DNA of 61,723 nucleotides from Acidobacteriota bacterium (GTDB taxonomy: Bacteria; Acidobacteriota; Blastocatellia; RBC074). The stretch covers positions 1 through 61,723 of the forward strand of contig JAHBSF010000028.1 in assembly GCA_019639255.1 (NCBI GenBank), given 5' to 3'. The position numbers were made by a program, and so were the translations under genes. Below, one piece after another: positions 16,443 through 25,351 of the stretch. Position 1 is the stretch's first letter, and each line of letters starts with the position of its first letter. The notes below the pieces were generated by a model. The model saw only the letters and a program-made list of their open reading frames with translations. It was not told the origin of the DNA and ran no database searches.

Positions 16443-18590
16443 GTGCAGGGTATGAAGCAGGTATTGCAGAATTTTCGGTCGGGTGAACTGAAGGTGGATG
16501 AAGTGCCGGAGAGCATCGTCAGGGGCGGCGGGGTGCTGGTGCGCACGGCCCGGTCGCTTGTAAGCGCCGGAACCGAGAAGATGGCGGTCGAACTGGCCGA
16601 GAAATCTCTTGTCGGCAAGGCGAGGGAGCGCCCCGACCTGGTTCGTCAGGTGATCGGAAAAATCCGGCGCGACGGATTTCTGAGCACTTTCCGCGCAGTG
16701 CAGGCGCGGCTCGATACGCCGCTCGCGCTCGGCTACAGCGCAGCAGGCACGGTGCGCGAAACGGGGCGCGGCGCTGAAGAGTTTCGCGCGGGAGATCGCG
16801 TCGCGTGCGCCGGTATGAATTACGCCTCGCACGCTGAAACCATTTTTGTACCGACCAATCTGGCGGTGAAGATTCCGGAGGGCGTCGGTTTTGATGAAGC
16901 CGCGTTCGTGACGCTGGGAGCGATTGCCCTTCAGGGCGTGCGGACGAGTGAAGCGAAACTCGGAGAGTCGGTTGCGGTCATCGGGCTTGGTTTGCTCGGT
17001 CAGTTGACGATACAGATTCTGAAAGCCGCGGGCTGCCGGGTGATCGGGATCGATCTCGATGCGGAGAAAACCGAACTCGCGCGCCGGCACGGCGCTGATA
17101 TGGCGGTGTTGCGCGGCGATGACGTAGAAACGGCGGTTGCACAATTCACCGACGGTTACGGCGCGGATGCCGTGATCATTGCGGCGGCGGCGGAATCGAA
17201 CGATCCCGTAGAACTCGCCGGAGCGATTGCGCGCGACAGGGCGATCGTATCGATGGTCGGCGCGGTTGGAATGAACGCGCCGCGCAAGGTCTATTACGAA
17301 AAGGAACTGCAACTGAGGCTGTCGAGGTCTTACGGGCCGGGGCGCTACGACGCGCAGTACGAAGAGGGCGGCGTCGATTATCCGATCGGGTACGTCAGGT
17401 GGACCGAGCGGCGGAATATGGGCGAGTTTCTGCGGCTCGTAGCGGCGAAGTCCGTCGCATTGGATCACCTGATCACGCACCGGATTCCGATTGCAGAAGC
17501 AGGACGCGCTTACGACATCATCACGGGAAAGAACCGTGAACCATATCTCGGAATACTGCTGACCTATGATGAAAACACTTCGGGTTCGTCAAGAGTGGTC
17601 AACCTGGATGAAGGGCGCAGGGCGAAGGCAGTCGACGGGGCGTTGAGACTTGGGGTCATAGGCGCGGGCAATTTTGCAAAGAGCGTTTTGCTGCCGCGGC
17701 TCGCAAAGATGCGCGATGTGCGTCTGGAGGCGGTTGCGACCGCGACCGGGCGCAATGCAAAAGCCGTCGGCGAACAGTACGGTTTCCGAACGTGCACGAC
17801 GGATTACCGGGAGGTAATAAACCGGAGTGAAATCGACGCCGTGTTGATTGCGACGCGCCACGATTCGCACGCAGCGATGACGGTCGAGGCGCTCGAAGCG
17901 GGCAAAACAGTCTACGTAGAGAAGCCTCTTGCCATCGACCGCGAGGGTCTCGATCTTGCGGCAAAAGCGGTTGCAGATACGGGCGGGCGGGTTATGGTCG
18001 GATTCAATCGACGGTTTTCATCTCTTTCGCGGGCGATGGGCGAGGCTTTTGCGGGCGTGGGACCGCTGGCGATTGTTTATCGCGTCAATGCCGGAGACGC
18101 GCCGCGCGAAAGCTGGATTCAGGGCCGCGAGGGCGGTGGAAGGATTCTCGGCGAGGTCTGCCACTTCGTGGATTACCTGCAATTTCTGACCCGGGCCGAT
18201 CCCGTGGAAGTTTATGCTGCGCAGACCGGCGACGGGCCGGATACCATAGCGATCACGGTCAGGATGAGCGACGGTTCGGTAGGCAATATCAATTATTTTG
18301 CGACCGGGGACCGCGGTGTTTCAAAAGAACGAATCGAGGTTTACGGCGGCGGACGCACGGGGGTCATCGATGATTTTCGCACGCTGGAGATTTACAGCAA
18401 TGGGCGCCGGCGATTGACCAAACGAATCGCGCAGGACAAGGGCTTCGATGAGATGTTGAAGGCGTTCGCATCTGCGGCGCGCAACCGGACCGAGATGCCG
18501 ATTGCGTGGCGCAGCATCGTTATGACGACGGCGGCTACGCTTGCAATAGTAGATTCGATCGCGCGCGGCGGCCCGGAGGCTGTTGATTGA
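16443..18590 (+). CDS. two-domain oxidoreductase: zinc-type dehydrogenase + Gfo/Idh/MocA
   Basis: A natural fusion of 715 residues. Residues 1-365 are a medium-chain, zinc-type alcohol dehydrogenase (GYSAAGTVRETG, AGDRVACAG, AVIGLGLLGQLTIQILKAAG as the NAD loop). Residues about 400-700 are a Gfo/Idh/MocA dehydrogenase (LGVIGAGNFAKSVLLPRLA, ATRHDSHAAMTVEALEAGK, VYVEKPLAID). Such two-domain proteins recur in polysaccharide loci beside heparinase-like genes and probably oxidise and reduce a nucleotide-linked sugar. GTG 16443 fits the GGAAAGAG ribosome site; ATG 16452 is the alternative. The stop overlaps the next start (TGATG). Confidence 0.85.
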   Translation: MQGMKQVLQNFRSGELKVDEVPESIVRGGGVLVRTARSLVSAGTEKMAVELAEKSLVGKARERPDLVRQVIGKIRRDGFLSTFRAVQARLDTPLALGYSAAGTVRETGRGAEEFRAGDRVACAGMNYASHAETIFVPTNLAVKIPEGVGFDEAAFVTLGAIALQGVRTSEAKLGESVAVIGLGLLGQLTIQILKAAGCRVIGIDLDAEKTELARRHGADMAVLRGDDVETAVAQFTDGYGADAVIIAAAAESNDPVELAGAIARDRAIVSMVGAVGMNAPRKVYYEKELQLRLSRSYGPGRYDAQYEEGGVDYPIGYVRWTERRNMGEFLRLVAAKSVALDHLITHRIPIAEAGRAYDIITGKNREPYLGILLTYDENTSGSSRVVNLDEGRRAKAVDGALRLGVIGAGNFAKSVLLPRLAKMRDVRLEAVATATGRNAKAVGEQYGFRTCTTDYREVINRSEIDAVLIATRHDSHAAMTVEALEAGKTVYVEKPLAIDREGLDLAAKAVADTGGRVMVGFNRRFSSLSRAMGEAFAGVGPLAIVYRVNAGDAPRESWIQGREGGGRILGEVCHFVDYLQFLTRADPVEVYAAQTGDGPDTIAITVRMSDGSVGNINYFATGDRGVSKERIEVYGGGRTGVIDDFRTLEIYSNGRRRLTKRIAQDKGFDEMLKAFASAARNRTEMPIAWRSIVMTTAATLAIVDSIARGGPEAVD

Positions 18591-20332
18591 TGCAGGGCGC
18601 TGCGAAAGCCGGTTTGTTGCTGCGGAGCCTGCCGGGGCTGCGGTGGGAGCAGATTGTTTATCGGCCGCTGCGCGTCTGCCAATATCGCGCTTATCGATAC
18701 TTTCCTGCGCTGACCCCGCGCTGGACCTCGTTGCGGCCGGTTCCGTCTCCATCCTCATCGGGCATCGACCGCATACGCTCGGTAGTTTCGTCGCTGCCGC
18801 ACCTCAACACGCCGCTCGATGAAGTCGCTGCGCGGCTCTCGGATCTGGATTCAAACCGCTTTACCTTTCTGAATGCGGCTTACACCCTCGATGCGATTGA
18901 CTGGAATCATCGTTACGGCAGCCACCTGTGGAACTACCAGCTTCATTATTTCGGTTATGCCTGGTGGTGCGCGCGCGCGTGGGTTGAAAGGAAAGATGAA
19001 ACCGCGTTCGAGAATCTGCGGCGGCTGGTGCGGAGCTGGATCGAGCAGGCGCGGCCGGGAGTAAGCGACGGGTGGGGGGCGTATACGGTTTCGCTGCGCG
19101 CGGTCAACTGGATTTACTCCTATGCGCTGGTTGTCGACGGTTGCCCGGATGAGGAGTTCCTTTCGGTCTGGCGCGCGAGCATACGCGGTCAACTCGATTT
19201 TCTGCGCCGCCACATCGAACATCATCTGCTGGCCAATCACATACTGAAAAACGCAAAAGCGCTGCTAGTCGGCGGGCTGTTTTGCGAAGACGAAAAATTG
19301 TTCGGTGAGGGCGAACGGTTGCTGCGGCGCGAGATGCGCGAGCAGGTGCTCGATGACGGCGGGCATTACGAACGCTCGCCGATGTATCACGCGCTTGCGC
19401 TTGCCGACCTGCTTGAATGCTGCGCGCTGCTGCGGGCTTTCAATCGAATCGACGGGGCGCGAGAGCGGGAATTTACAGATAGATTGCAGAGCATGGCCGG
19501 ATTTATGGCGGCGATGACGTACGGGGACGGACGGCTGGCGCTCTTCAATGATTCGGCGAATACGGAAGAATCGCGCCCGCGCCCGATTCTGGATTCGTGC
19601 GAGTATGTGCTGGGACGCGCAGCTTCCGGCTTTCCCTATGCATTTCCGCAGACCGGCTATTATCTGTGGGCGTCGCGCGACGGAGACGAGCGCATGATAG
19701 TCGATGCGGGTCCGCCGTCGGTTGAATACAACGCGGCGCACGCGCACTGCGACCTGCTCAGTTATGAAATGTATATCGCGGGGCGGCCCTTCGTGGTGGA
19801 TACGGGAGTGCACGGTTACGATGACGATCCGCATCGCGAACGGGCGCGTTCGACGCGCGCGCACAATACGGTGGTGTTCGACGGGCGCGAGCAGTCGGAA
19901 GTATGGGGGACGTTCCGTATGGCGCGGCGCGCGCGGATTGAAAAGGCCGAGGCGAGTGGAGACGGGAATGCGTGGGATTTTACCGGCGAGTACAGTCCAT
20001 ATTACGATCGCCGGATGATTCACAATCGGCGCATCGAGCGCAGCGCGGACGGCGAATGGACCATTACGGATCGCGTGCGCGGCGGTCGCACGGAATATGC
20101 GACAAGCTACATTCACCTGCACCCGGATGTAGAGGCGAAGCTTGGCGGGATGAGGGTCGAGTGCAACGTCGGGGGCGAGAAGGTTTTCATCGAGCCTTTC
20201 GGCGTAAACGAGCTGGCGTTGAGAAGCGCAATGTATTTCCCGGATTTCGGCGTTGCGGTGGACAACCCCCAGATCTGTCTGCGCCTCGATGTGAAAGAGG
20301 GCGAAGCGTTCGGGTATCGGATCAAGAGATAA
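18590..20332 (+). CDS. heparinase II/III family protein
   Basis: 580 residues. The N-terminal half (about 60-330) is the helical alpha/alpha barrel of heparinase II/III-like proteins (NWIYSYALV, HHLLANHILKNAKALLVGG, ERSPMYHALALADLLEC). The C-terminal beta domain holds the conserved NAAHAHCDLLSYEMYIAGR and STRAHNTVVFDGREQSEVWG. The His and Tyr residues expected for a polysaccharide lyase are present. No signal peptide is obvious. Conserved neighbours of this kind usually act on the polymer made by the locus. The TAA stop comes from the left edge of repeat A7. Confidence 0.8.
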   Translation: MQGAAKAGLLLRSLPGLRWEQIVYRPLRVCQYRAYRYFPALTPRWTSLRPVPSPSSSGIDRIRSVVSSLPHLNTPLDEVAARLSDLDSNRFTFLNAAYTLDAIDWNHRYGSHLWNYQLHYFGYAWWCARAWVERKDETAFENLRRLVRSWIEQARPGVSDGWGAYTVSLRAVNWIYSYALVVDGCPDEEFLSVWRASIRGQLDFLRRHIEHHLLANHILKNAKALLVGGLFCEDEKLFGEGERLLRREMREQVLDDGGHYERSPMYHALALADLLECCALLRAFNRIDGAREREFTDRLQSMAGFMAAMTYGDGRLALFNDSANTEESRPRPILDSCEYVLGRAASGFPYAFPQTGYYLWASRDGDERMIVDAGPPSVEYNAAHAHCDLLSYEMYIAGRPFVVDTGVHGYDDDPHRERARSTRAHNTVVFDGREQSEVWGTFRMARRARIEKAEASGDGNAWDFTGEYSPYYDRRMIHNRRIERSADGEWTITDRVRGGRTEYATSYIHLHPDVEAKLGGMRVECNVGGEKVFIEPFGVNELALRSAMYFPDFGVAVDNPQICLRLDVKEGEAFGYRIKR

Positions 20333-20420
20333 CGAAACAAACGAAAATACACGAAATAAGCGAAAATGCTTCTCTTTCGTTTCTTTCGTGGTTTTTCGTT
20401 TGTTCCGTTATCTCTCTTCC
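20323..20420. repeat. family A palindrome, copy A7
   Basis: AAGAGATAACGAAACAAACG opens the left arm and CGTTTGTTCCGTTATCTCTC closes the right. Its loop (ATGCTTCTCT) lacks the common GTTGAAT/ATTCAAC heptamer. It gives the TAA stop of the heparinase-like gene. Confidence 0.85.
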
Positions 20421-20430
20421 TTTTCATCAA

Positions 20431-21660
20431 ATGCGGATTACGTTTCTTTGCCAGTATTTTCCGCCGGAAATGGGAGCGCCGTCGGCGCGCACGCACGAGC
20501 ATGCGCGCCATTGGGCGAATCTCGGCCACGATGTGACGGTCGTTACCGGATTCCCGAATCATCCTACGGGAATCATTCGTCCTGAATATCGCGGGGCTTT
20601 TGTGCGGCGCGAGAACATCGACGGCATCGACCTGCTGAGGACGTGGATTTACTGCGCGCCGAACAGGGGATTTGTCAGAAGAGTACTCAATTTCCTGTCG
20701 TTTTTCTTTTCTTCATTCCTGCTGGGCGCGGTGATGACGCGCAGGCCGGATGTGGTTATAGGAACATCGCCGCAGTTTTTCTGCGCGGTTTCCGCGTACC
20801 TGCTGAGCGTATTCAAGCGCGCGCCGTTTGTTTTCGAGGTGCGCGACATATGGCCGCAGTCGGCCGTGGAACTCGGCGCGCTGCGCAACCGGTTATTGAT
20901 TCGCGCGCTGGAGGCGATGGAGCTTTTCCTGTATCGCAGGGCGGCGCTCGTGGTTGTCGTAGCGGAATCGACGCGGCCGTATCTGCTGGCGAAGGGAATA
21001 CCGGAAGAAAAGATCGTCGTCATCCCGAACGGGATAGATGTGAAGTATCTGGAGAGCGATACTGCGTCTCCCGAAGAGATTCGCGCCGAACTGGGTCTCG
21101 ACGGAAAGTTCATCGTGTCTTACATAGGGACGCACGGCCTGTCGCATGCGCTGGATGTGGTGCTGGAAGCGGCCCGGGAACTTGTTACTGAGCCGCAGAT
21201 TCATTTTCTGTTCGTGGGCGAGGGTGCGGAAAAGGAGCGGTTGGTGGAACTGGCCCGGGAACTGAAGCTTGAGAATGTAACGTTTCTGCGCGAGCAACCG
21301 CGCGAGCGGTTGATGGGGTTTTACCGCGCGAGCGATCTTTCCATGGTTCCGCTGCGGGGATTGCCGATATTCCGGAAGGTGCTGCCCTCGAAGCTCTTTG
21401 AACTGATGGGCGCGGGCGCGCCGATCGTTTGCAGCGTCGAGGGCGAGGCCGCACAGCTTGTGCGCAGCGCAGGCGCCGGGGAGTGTCTGCCGCCGGAGAA
21501 TGCCGGGGCGCTGGTTGCAGCCATCCGCGGATTGCGCGAAGATGAGGGGCGACGCCGGAGTTTCGGAGAGAACGGCAAACGCTTCGTTACGGAGCACTAT
21601 CTTCGTTCGACGCTCGCCGAACGCTATATCGACGCGCTTGAGAACGTCATCAATCGTTGA
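20431..21660 (+). CDS. GT4-family glycosyltransferase, WbuB/WcaI-like
   Basis: 409 residues from ATG 20431. MRITFLCQYFPPEMGAPSAR and HVARHW-like HARHWANLGHDVTVVTGFPNHPTG are typical of WbuB-type N-acetyl-fucosamine or similar transferases. VIGTSPQFF, FEVRDIWPQSAVELGAL, VIPNGIDVKYLES and LFELMGAGAPIVCSVEGEA follow in the expected order. A membrane-associating stretch is visible near residues 83-100. The longer frame starting at 19972 runs through the repeat and is not a real N-terminus. Confidence 0.88.
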   Translation: MRITFLCQYFPPEMGAPSARTHEHARHWANLGHDVTVVTGFPNHPTGIIRPEYRGAFVRRENIDGIDLLRTWIYCAPNRGFVRRVLNFLSFFFSSFLLGAVMTRRPDVVIGTSPQFFCAVSAYLLSVFKRAPFVFEVRDIWPQSAVELGALRNRLLIRALEAMELFLYRRAALVVVVAESTRPYLLAKGIPEEKIVVIPNGIDVKYLESDTASPEEIRAELGLDGKFIVSYIGTHGLSHALDVVLEAARELVTEPQIHFLFVGEGAEKERLVELARELKLENVTFLREQPRERLMGFYRASDLSMVPLRGLPIFRKVLPSKLFELMGAGAPIVCSVEGEAAQLVRSAGAGECLPPENAGALVAAIRGLREDEGRRRSFGENGKRFVTEHYLRSTLAERYIDALENVINR

Positions 21661-21672
21661 TCATCACCGCGT

Positions 21673-23217
21673 ATGCGATCCTACGTTACGCTGTTTACCA
21701 TATCGCTGCTGCTGGCCTTCGCGCTTACGCCGATCGTGCGCCGGCGGGCTATCGCCTGGGGCGCCATTGACGTGCCGGACAGCGGCCGGCGCATACACTC
21801 GCGCCCGACGCCGCGACTCGGCGGAATCGCGATCTTCGTCGCTTTCCTTCTGACGCTCGCCTGCGTTCCGCTGCTCGACAATCTGGTCGGCGAGAGTTTC
21901 CGCGCAAACCTGCCGAAGCTTGCAGCGCTGCTTATACCCGCCACGCTGATGTTTTTCGTGGGCGTATACGACGATTTCAGGAGCCTGAGCGCGCCGCAGA
22001 AGATCGTCGCGCAGGTTGCGGCGGCGGCGATTCTTTACTCGCTCGGCATACGCATCGACGCCCTGTCGTCGCCCTTCGGCGGAACGTGGCTCGTGCCGGG
22101 GCTGCTCGCTTTTCCGCTGACTGCGTTATGGATCGTCCTGATAACGAATGCATTCAACCTGATCGACGGCATTGACGGGCTGGCGGCCGGGGCGTCGGTA
22201 TTCGCGCTGCTTTCGATACTGGTTTTTTCAATCGCGCAGGGCAATCCGGAAATAAGCCTCGTCGCCGTGGTCCTTGTCGGTGCGGTTATCGGATTTCTGC
22301 GATACAACTTCAATCCGGCGACCATTTTTCTCGGAGATTCGGGCAGCCTGTTTCTGGGCTTTATGGCGGCGGCGCTCTCGATTGCGGGATCGCAGAAGGG
22401 CTCGACGATCATTGCCATAGCCATTCCGCTCGTTTCGTTCGGGCTGCCCGTAGTCGAAGCCGGACTCTCGCTCATCAGGCGTTTTCTGGGCGGCGACTCG
22501 CTGCTTGCGGGCGACGGCGGCCACATCCATCACATGCTGTTGAGGCGGGGAATGACGCAGCGGCAGGCGGTCATACTGCTTTACGGCGTGTGCGCCGTAT
22601 TTTCGCTTTTCGGCCTGATGCTGCTCAACCCGCAGCGCAACCTTGCGGCGCTCATCTTTTTCGTGCTCGGGGTGGGCATAGTCTTCGGCGTGCAGCACCT
22701 GCAGTATACGGAATTCAGCGTGCTCGGCACGCAGATCCGCGACGGGGTGCGGCGGCGACGGCGCGCGCTGACCGTCAACGTCAAGGTGCGTCGAACCAGC
22801 GCGACGCTGGCTGCCGCGCAAACGCCCGAACAGTTTTTCGCCGCGCTCGAGGCAGTGCAGGCGACCGAGGAATTCGATGCCGTAGTGCTCGAAGTCGGCG
22901 CTGATCCGGGCGCGCTCGAACCCTTTACTGCGCGCTTCCGCCGCTGGTCAAAGGATGCGTCGCGCCGGATCGTATGGGTATGGCAGCGCGACGAAACGCC
23001 TCTTGCCGAGATCCTCGATTCGGACGAGTTCTGGACGCTGCGCGTTCCGCTCAGCAGCACGCGCGGCGATATGCTCGGGGCGATAGTTTTTTATCGCCGG
23101 CTCGATGACGAAGAGCCGATGATCGACCTGCGGCACATATGCGGGCCGCTGCAACGCGAACTCGCAGCGGCGCTCGAACGCTTGACCGAACACAACGCAG
23201 TCGGCCCTTCCAGGTGA
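21673..23217 (+). CDS. undecaprenyl-phosphate sugar-1-phosphate transferase, WecA-like, with extra C-terminal domain
   Basis: This polytopic membrane protein shows the polyprenyl-phosphate transferase signatures in order: HSRPTPRLGG near 35, FFVGVYDDFRSLS near 95 (the DDxx(D) site), NLIDGIDGLAAG near 160, FLGDSGSLFLGF near 220, and HIHHMLLRRGMTQRQAV near 280. It should start the repeat unit by loading a sugar phosphate on undecaprenyl phosphate. At 514 residues it exceeds the usual 330-380: about 170 soluble residues follow the last membrane segment and show no motif I know. The start at 21673 is 12 bases after the GT4 stop. Confidence 0.85.
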   Translation: MRSYVTLFTISLLLAFALTPIVRRRAIAWGAIDVPDSGRRIHSRPTPRLGGIAIFVAFLLTLACVPLLDNLVGESFRANLPKLAALLIPATLMFFVGVYDDFRSLSAPQKIVAQVAAAAILYSLGIRIDALSSPFGGTWLVPGLLAFPLTALWIVLITNAFNLIDGIDGLAAGASVFALLSILVFSIAQGNPEISLVAVVLVGAVIGFLRYNFNPATIFLGDSGSLFLGFMAAALSIAGSQKGSTIIAIAIPLVSFGLPVVEAGLSLIRRFLGGDSLLAGDGGHIHHMLLRRGMTQRQAVILLYGVCAVFSLFGLMLLNPQRNLAALIFFVLGVGIVFGVQHLQYTEFSVLGTQIRDGVRRRRRALTVNVKVRRTSATLAAAQTPEQFFAALEAVQATEEFDAVVLEVGADPGALEPFTARFRRWSKDASRRIVWVWQRDETPLAEILDSDEFWTLRVPLSSTRGDMLGAIVFYRRLDDEEPMIDLRHICGPLQRELAAALERLTEHNAVGPSR

Positions 23218-23222
23218 AAATC

Positions 23223-24626
23223 ATGAACAGAGACAACGGAACAAACGAAATAAAACAGAATAAACGGACGATAGTCTCTTATCTGTTTTTTTCGTGTCTT
23301 TTCGTTTGTTCCGTTATCCCTGTTCTCTTCCTTACCGGCGCCGCACAGCGCCGCAGCCGCCCGCCCGTCGTTCTTGTCGCCATCGACGGGCTCAAACCCG
23401 ACTACGTGCTCGAAGCCGATCGCCATCGCCTCGGCATTCCCAACCTGCGGCGCTTCGTCTCCGAAGGAGCGTATTCCACGGGCGTCACGGGCGTGCTGCC
23501 CACGGTTACTTATCCGAGCCATACGACGCTCGTTACCGGCGCGTCTCCGGCGCGTCACGGCATAGTTGCAAATACGCCCTTCGATCCGCTGGCGCAGAAT
23601 ATGGGCGGCTGGTACTGGTATACCGAGGATTTCAAGGTTCCCGCGCTCTGGGACGCGGCGCGGCGTGCGGGCCTTGTTACGGCAAGCGTAGACTGGCCGG
23701 CCACGGTCGGCGCCGATATCAATTACAACATCCCTCAGTTCTGGCGCGCGGGCACGCTGTACGACCGCAAGCTTTTGAGGCAGGTTTCTACGCCGGGATT
23801 GCTCAACGAAATCGAGGCCGTAGCCGGCGCGTACCCTGAAGGCAAGGACTACTCGATTCGCGCCGACGAAATCCGCGCCGAATTCAATCTCTACCTGCTC
23901 GAACGCAAGCGCCCCGATCTGCAACTGGTTTACTTCGGCGGCCTCGATCACGAACAGCACGATTACGGACCGGACGGCAAACAGGCGTATGCGGGCCTGG
24001 AGCGCATCGATGCCCTTGTAGGCAGGGTGCGCGCGGCGGCGGAAAAGCTCGGCGGCGGCGGCGCGGTAGTGTGCATAGTCTCCGATCATGGATTCGCCGC
24101 GACGGGGAAGGAACTGCGCCTGAATGCGGCGCTGAAAGAGGCAGGTCTGATAGAACTGGACGCGTGGGGCAGGGTCAAGGAATGGCGCGCGATGGCGTGG
24201 AGTTCGGGCGGTTCGGCGGCCGTGATGCTTAAAGACGCAAAAGACGACGAATCAAGGCGCAGGGTGAAGGATCTGCTTGCCCGACTTTCCGCCGATGCAT
24301 CGAACGGAATCTTTCGGGTTTATGAAGAAAGCGATCTGCCGCGCCTCGCCGGATTTCCGGGCGCTGCGTTCGTCGTGGGCGCAAGGCCGGGCTGGTATAT
24401 CGGCGGCGGCTTTGATGGGCCGCTCCTGCGCGATACAAAACCGGGCGGGACTCACGGCTACCTGCCCGAACTCGCCGAGATGAATTCGAGCTTCTTTATC
24501 GTGGGCCCGGGCATTCCCGCAGGGCGCAATCTCGGGCGGATAGATATGCGCGACATTGCGCCTACGCTTGCCGGCTTTCTGGGCGTTTCATTGCCGCAGG
24601 CTGAAGGGCGCGATGTATTGAGATGA
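23223..24626 (+). CDS. secreted type I phosphodiesterase/nucleotide pyrophosphatase (alkaline phosphatase superfamily)
   Basis: The mature domain carries the NPP pattern: VVLVAIDGLKPDYV (metal Asp), PTVTYPSHTTLVTG (nucleophile Thr), GGLDHEQHDYGP (Asp and His), CIVSDHGF (Asp-His) and GGTHGYLPE (His). ATG 23223 has an AGG-TGA ribosome site overlapping the previous stop. The first roughly 35 residues (MNRDNGTNEIKQNKRT, then a hydrophobic run to FLTGAAQ) are encoded almost wholly by repeat A8 and look like a working signal peptide. The 467-residue product probably acts in the periplasm. A paralogue lies at 27658. Confidence 0.85.
   Translation: MNRDNGTNEIKQNKRTIVSYLFFSCLFVCSVIPVLFLTGAAQRRSRPPVVLVAIDGLKPDYVLEADRHRLGIPNLRRFVSEGAYSTGVTGVLPTVTYPSHTTLVTGASPARHGIVANTPFDPLAQNMGGWYWYTEDFKVPALWDAARRAGLVTASVDWPATVGADINYNIPQFWRAGTLYDRKLLRQVSTPGLLNEIEAVAGAYPEGKDYSIRADEIRAEFNLYLLERKRPDLQLVYFGGLDHEQHDYGPDGKQAYAGLERIDALVGRVRAAAEKLGGGGAVVCIVSDHGFAATGKELRLNAALKEAGLIELDAWGRVKEWRAMAWSSGGSAAVMLKDAKDDESRRRVKDLLARLSADASNGIFRVYEESDLPRLAGFPGAAFVVGARPGWYIGGGFDGPLLRDTKPGGTHGYLPELAEMNSSFFIVGPGIPAGRNLGRIDMRDIAPTLAGFLGVSLPQAEGRDVLR
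23227..23322. repeat. family A palindrome, copy A8, inside a coding region
   Basis: The left arm AGAGACAACGGAACAAACGA and right arm CGTTTGTTCCGTTATCCCTG are read in frame as the N-terminus of the phosphodiesterase. The loop GATAGTCTCTTATC differs from other copies, and neither of the usual frame stops occurs in the reading frame used. Confidence 0.8.
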
Positions 24627-24714
24627 CGGAACAAACGAAATGAAACGAAAATTACGGAAAAGTTGAATGTTTTCGTGATTTTCGTCTATTTCCGTCTGTT
24701 CCGTTATCTTTCTC
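24621..24714. repeat. family A palindrome, copy A9
   Basis: GAGATGACGGAACAAACGAA opens, AGTTGAATG is the loop, and TCTGTTCCGTTATCTTTCTC closes. It supplies the TGA stop of the phosphodiesterase (24624-24626) and reaches the stop of the convergent YkgJ-like gene, filling the whole convergent gap. Confidence 0.85.
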
Positions 24715-25090
24715 ATCTTGCGAGCGGGACGAAGCTTTCGTCGTCCTGGTGGTCGCGTTCCCACATCAGAAAATCGAAGTAACGGCAGCGGCGCTCATCC
24801 GGGTACTGGCGGCACACGGTCGGGCGATGCTCGTAGACGGTGCAGCGCCGTTCGGTAGGATGAAAGAACTGGCAGGTGCTTTTGTAGACCGTGTCCTTGC
24901 GATGGCGCAGCACGCGGCCGTAGCCCTTGATCGATTTTGTGAAGCGCCGTTCGGCCTGTTCATAGTCGAGTTCAAAGCGTTTTGCGAGCCGCGCCACATC
25001 GCGACGCGTGACGATTATGTGCTCGTATGAGCAGCAGTAGCCGGGGCACTTCGAGCAGTCGTACAGAACGGGGAGATTTTTTTTCGCCAT
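24713..25090 (-). CDS. YkgJ-family cysteine-cluster protein
   Basis: 125 residues. [13 protein letters not shown] (C-x2-C-x3-CC) near residues 12-24 and [25 protein letters not shown] near 73-97 reproduce the eight-Cys CxxCxxxCC...CxxY-x-RPxxCRxYP pattern of the YkgJ/Fe-S or zinc cluster family. A final Cys in RRCRYFDF follows. Function is unknown; the family may bind an iron-sulphur or zinc cluster. It converges with the phosphodiesterase gene and its start lies next to inverted repeat B1. Confidence 0.85.
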   Translation of the reverse strand: MAKKNLPVLYDCSKCPGYCCSYEHIIVTRRDVARLAKRFELDYEQAERRFTKSIKGYGRVLRHRKDTVYKSTCQFFHPTERRCTVYEHRPTVCRQYPDERRCRYFDFLMWERDHQDDESFVPLAR

Positions 25091-25136
25091 ACTGATCGTG
25101 GAGTCGATGTTGCGCGACCGTCAGCCGGCCGCAGAA

Positions 25137-25320
25137 GGAGTGCTGAGTGCGGGGAAGGAGAAGAAAGTGCTGAGTGCTGAGTGCTGAGTGCTGAGTGCAA
25201 ACAGGAAATCAGGAACTTTAATTACAGATACTTTGAATTGAAGTTCTTCAGTTCCTTATTGCACTCAGCACTCAGCACTCAGCACTTTCTTCTTCTCCTC
25301 CTCGCACTCAACACTTCTCA
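25137..25320. repeat. family B inverted repeat, copy B1
   Basis: The left arm contains GGAGTGCTGAGTGCGGGGAA, then GTGCTGAGTG repeated about four times. The right arm carries three CTCAGCACT words, then TTTCTTCTTCTCC and GCACTCAACACTTCTC. The arms pair over about 55 bp. The loop of about 60 bases has an inner inverted repeat (AGGAACTT / AAGTTCTTCAGTTCCT). It lies between the divergent YkgJ-like and YdeP-like genes. Confidence 0.8.
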
Positions 25321-25351
25321 GTACTTACCATTATCATCGGATGTCGGCAAG

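Noticed and set aside
19972-20430. Long upstream extension of the GT4 gene at 20431 reading through repeat A7
   Set aside because: The extension is antisense-like overlap of the heparinase gene and the repeat; GT4 homologues start M-R-I-T-F at 20431.
25181-25351. N-terminal extension of the YdeP-like protein through repeat B1
   Set aside because: It translates the inverted repeat into low-complexity residues (ALSTQ-type) and has no ribosome site; ATG 25352 fits the family.
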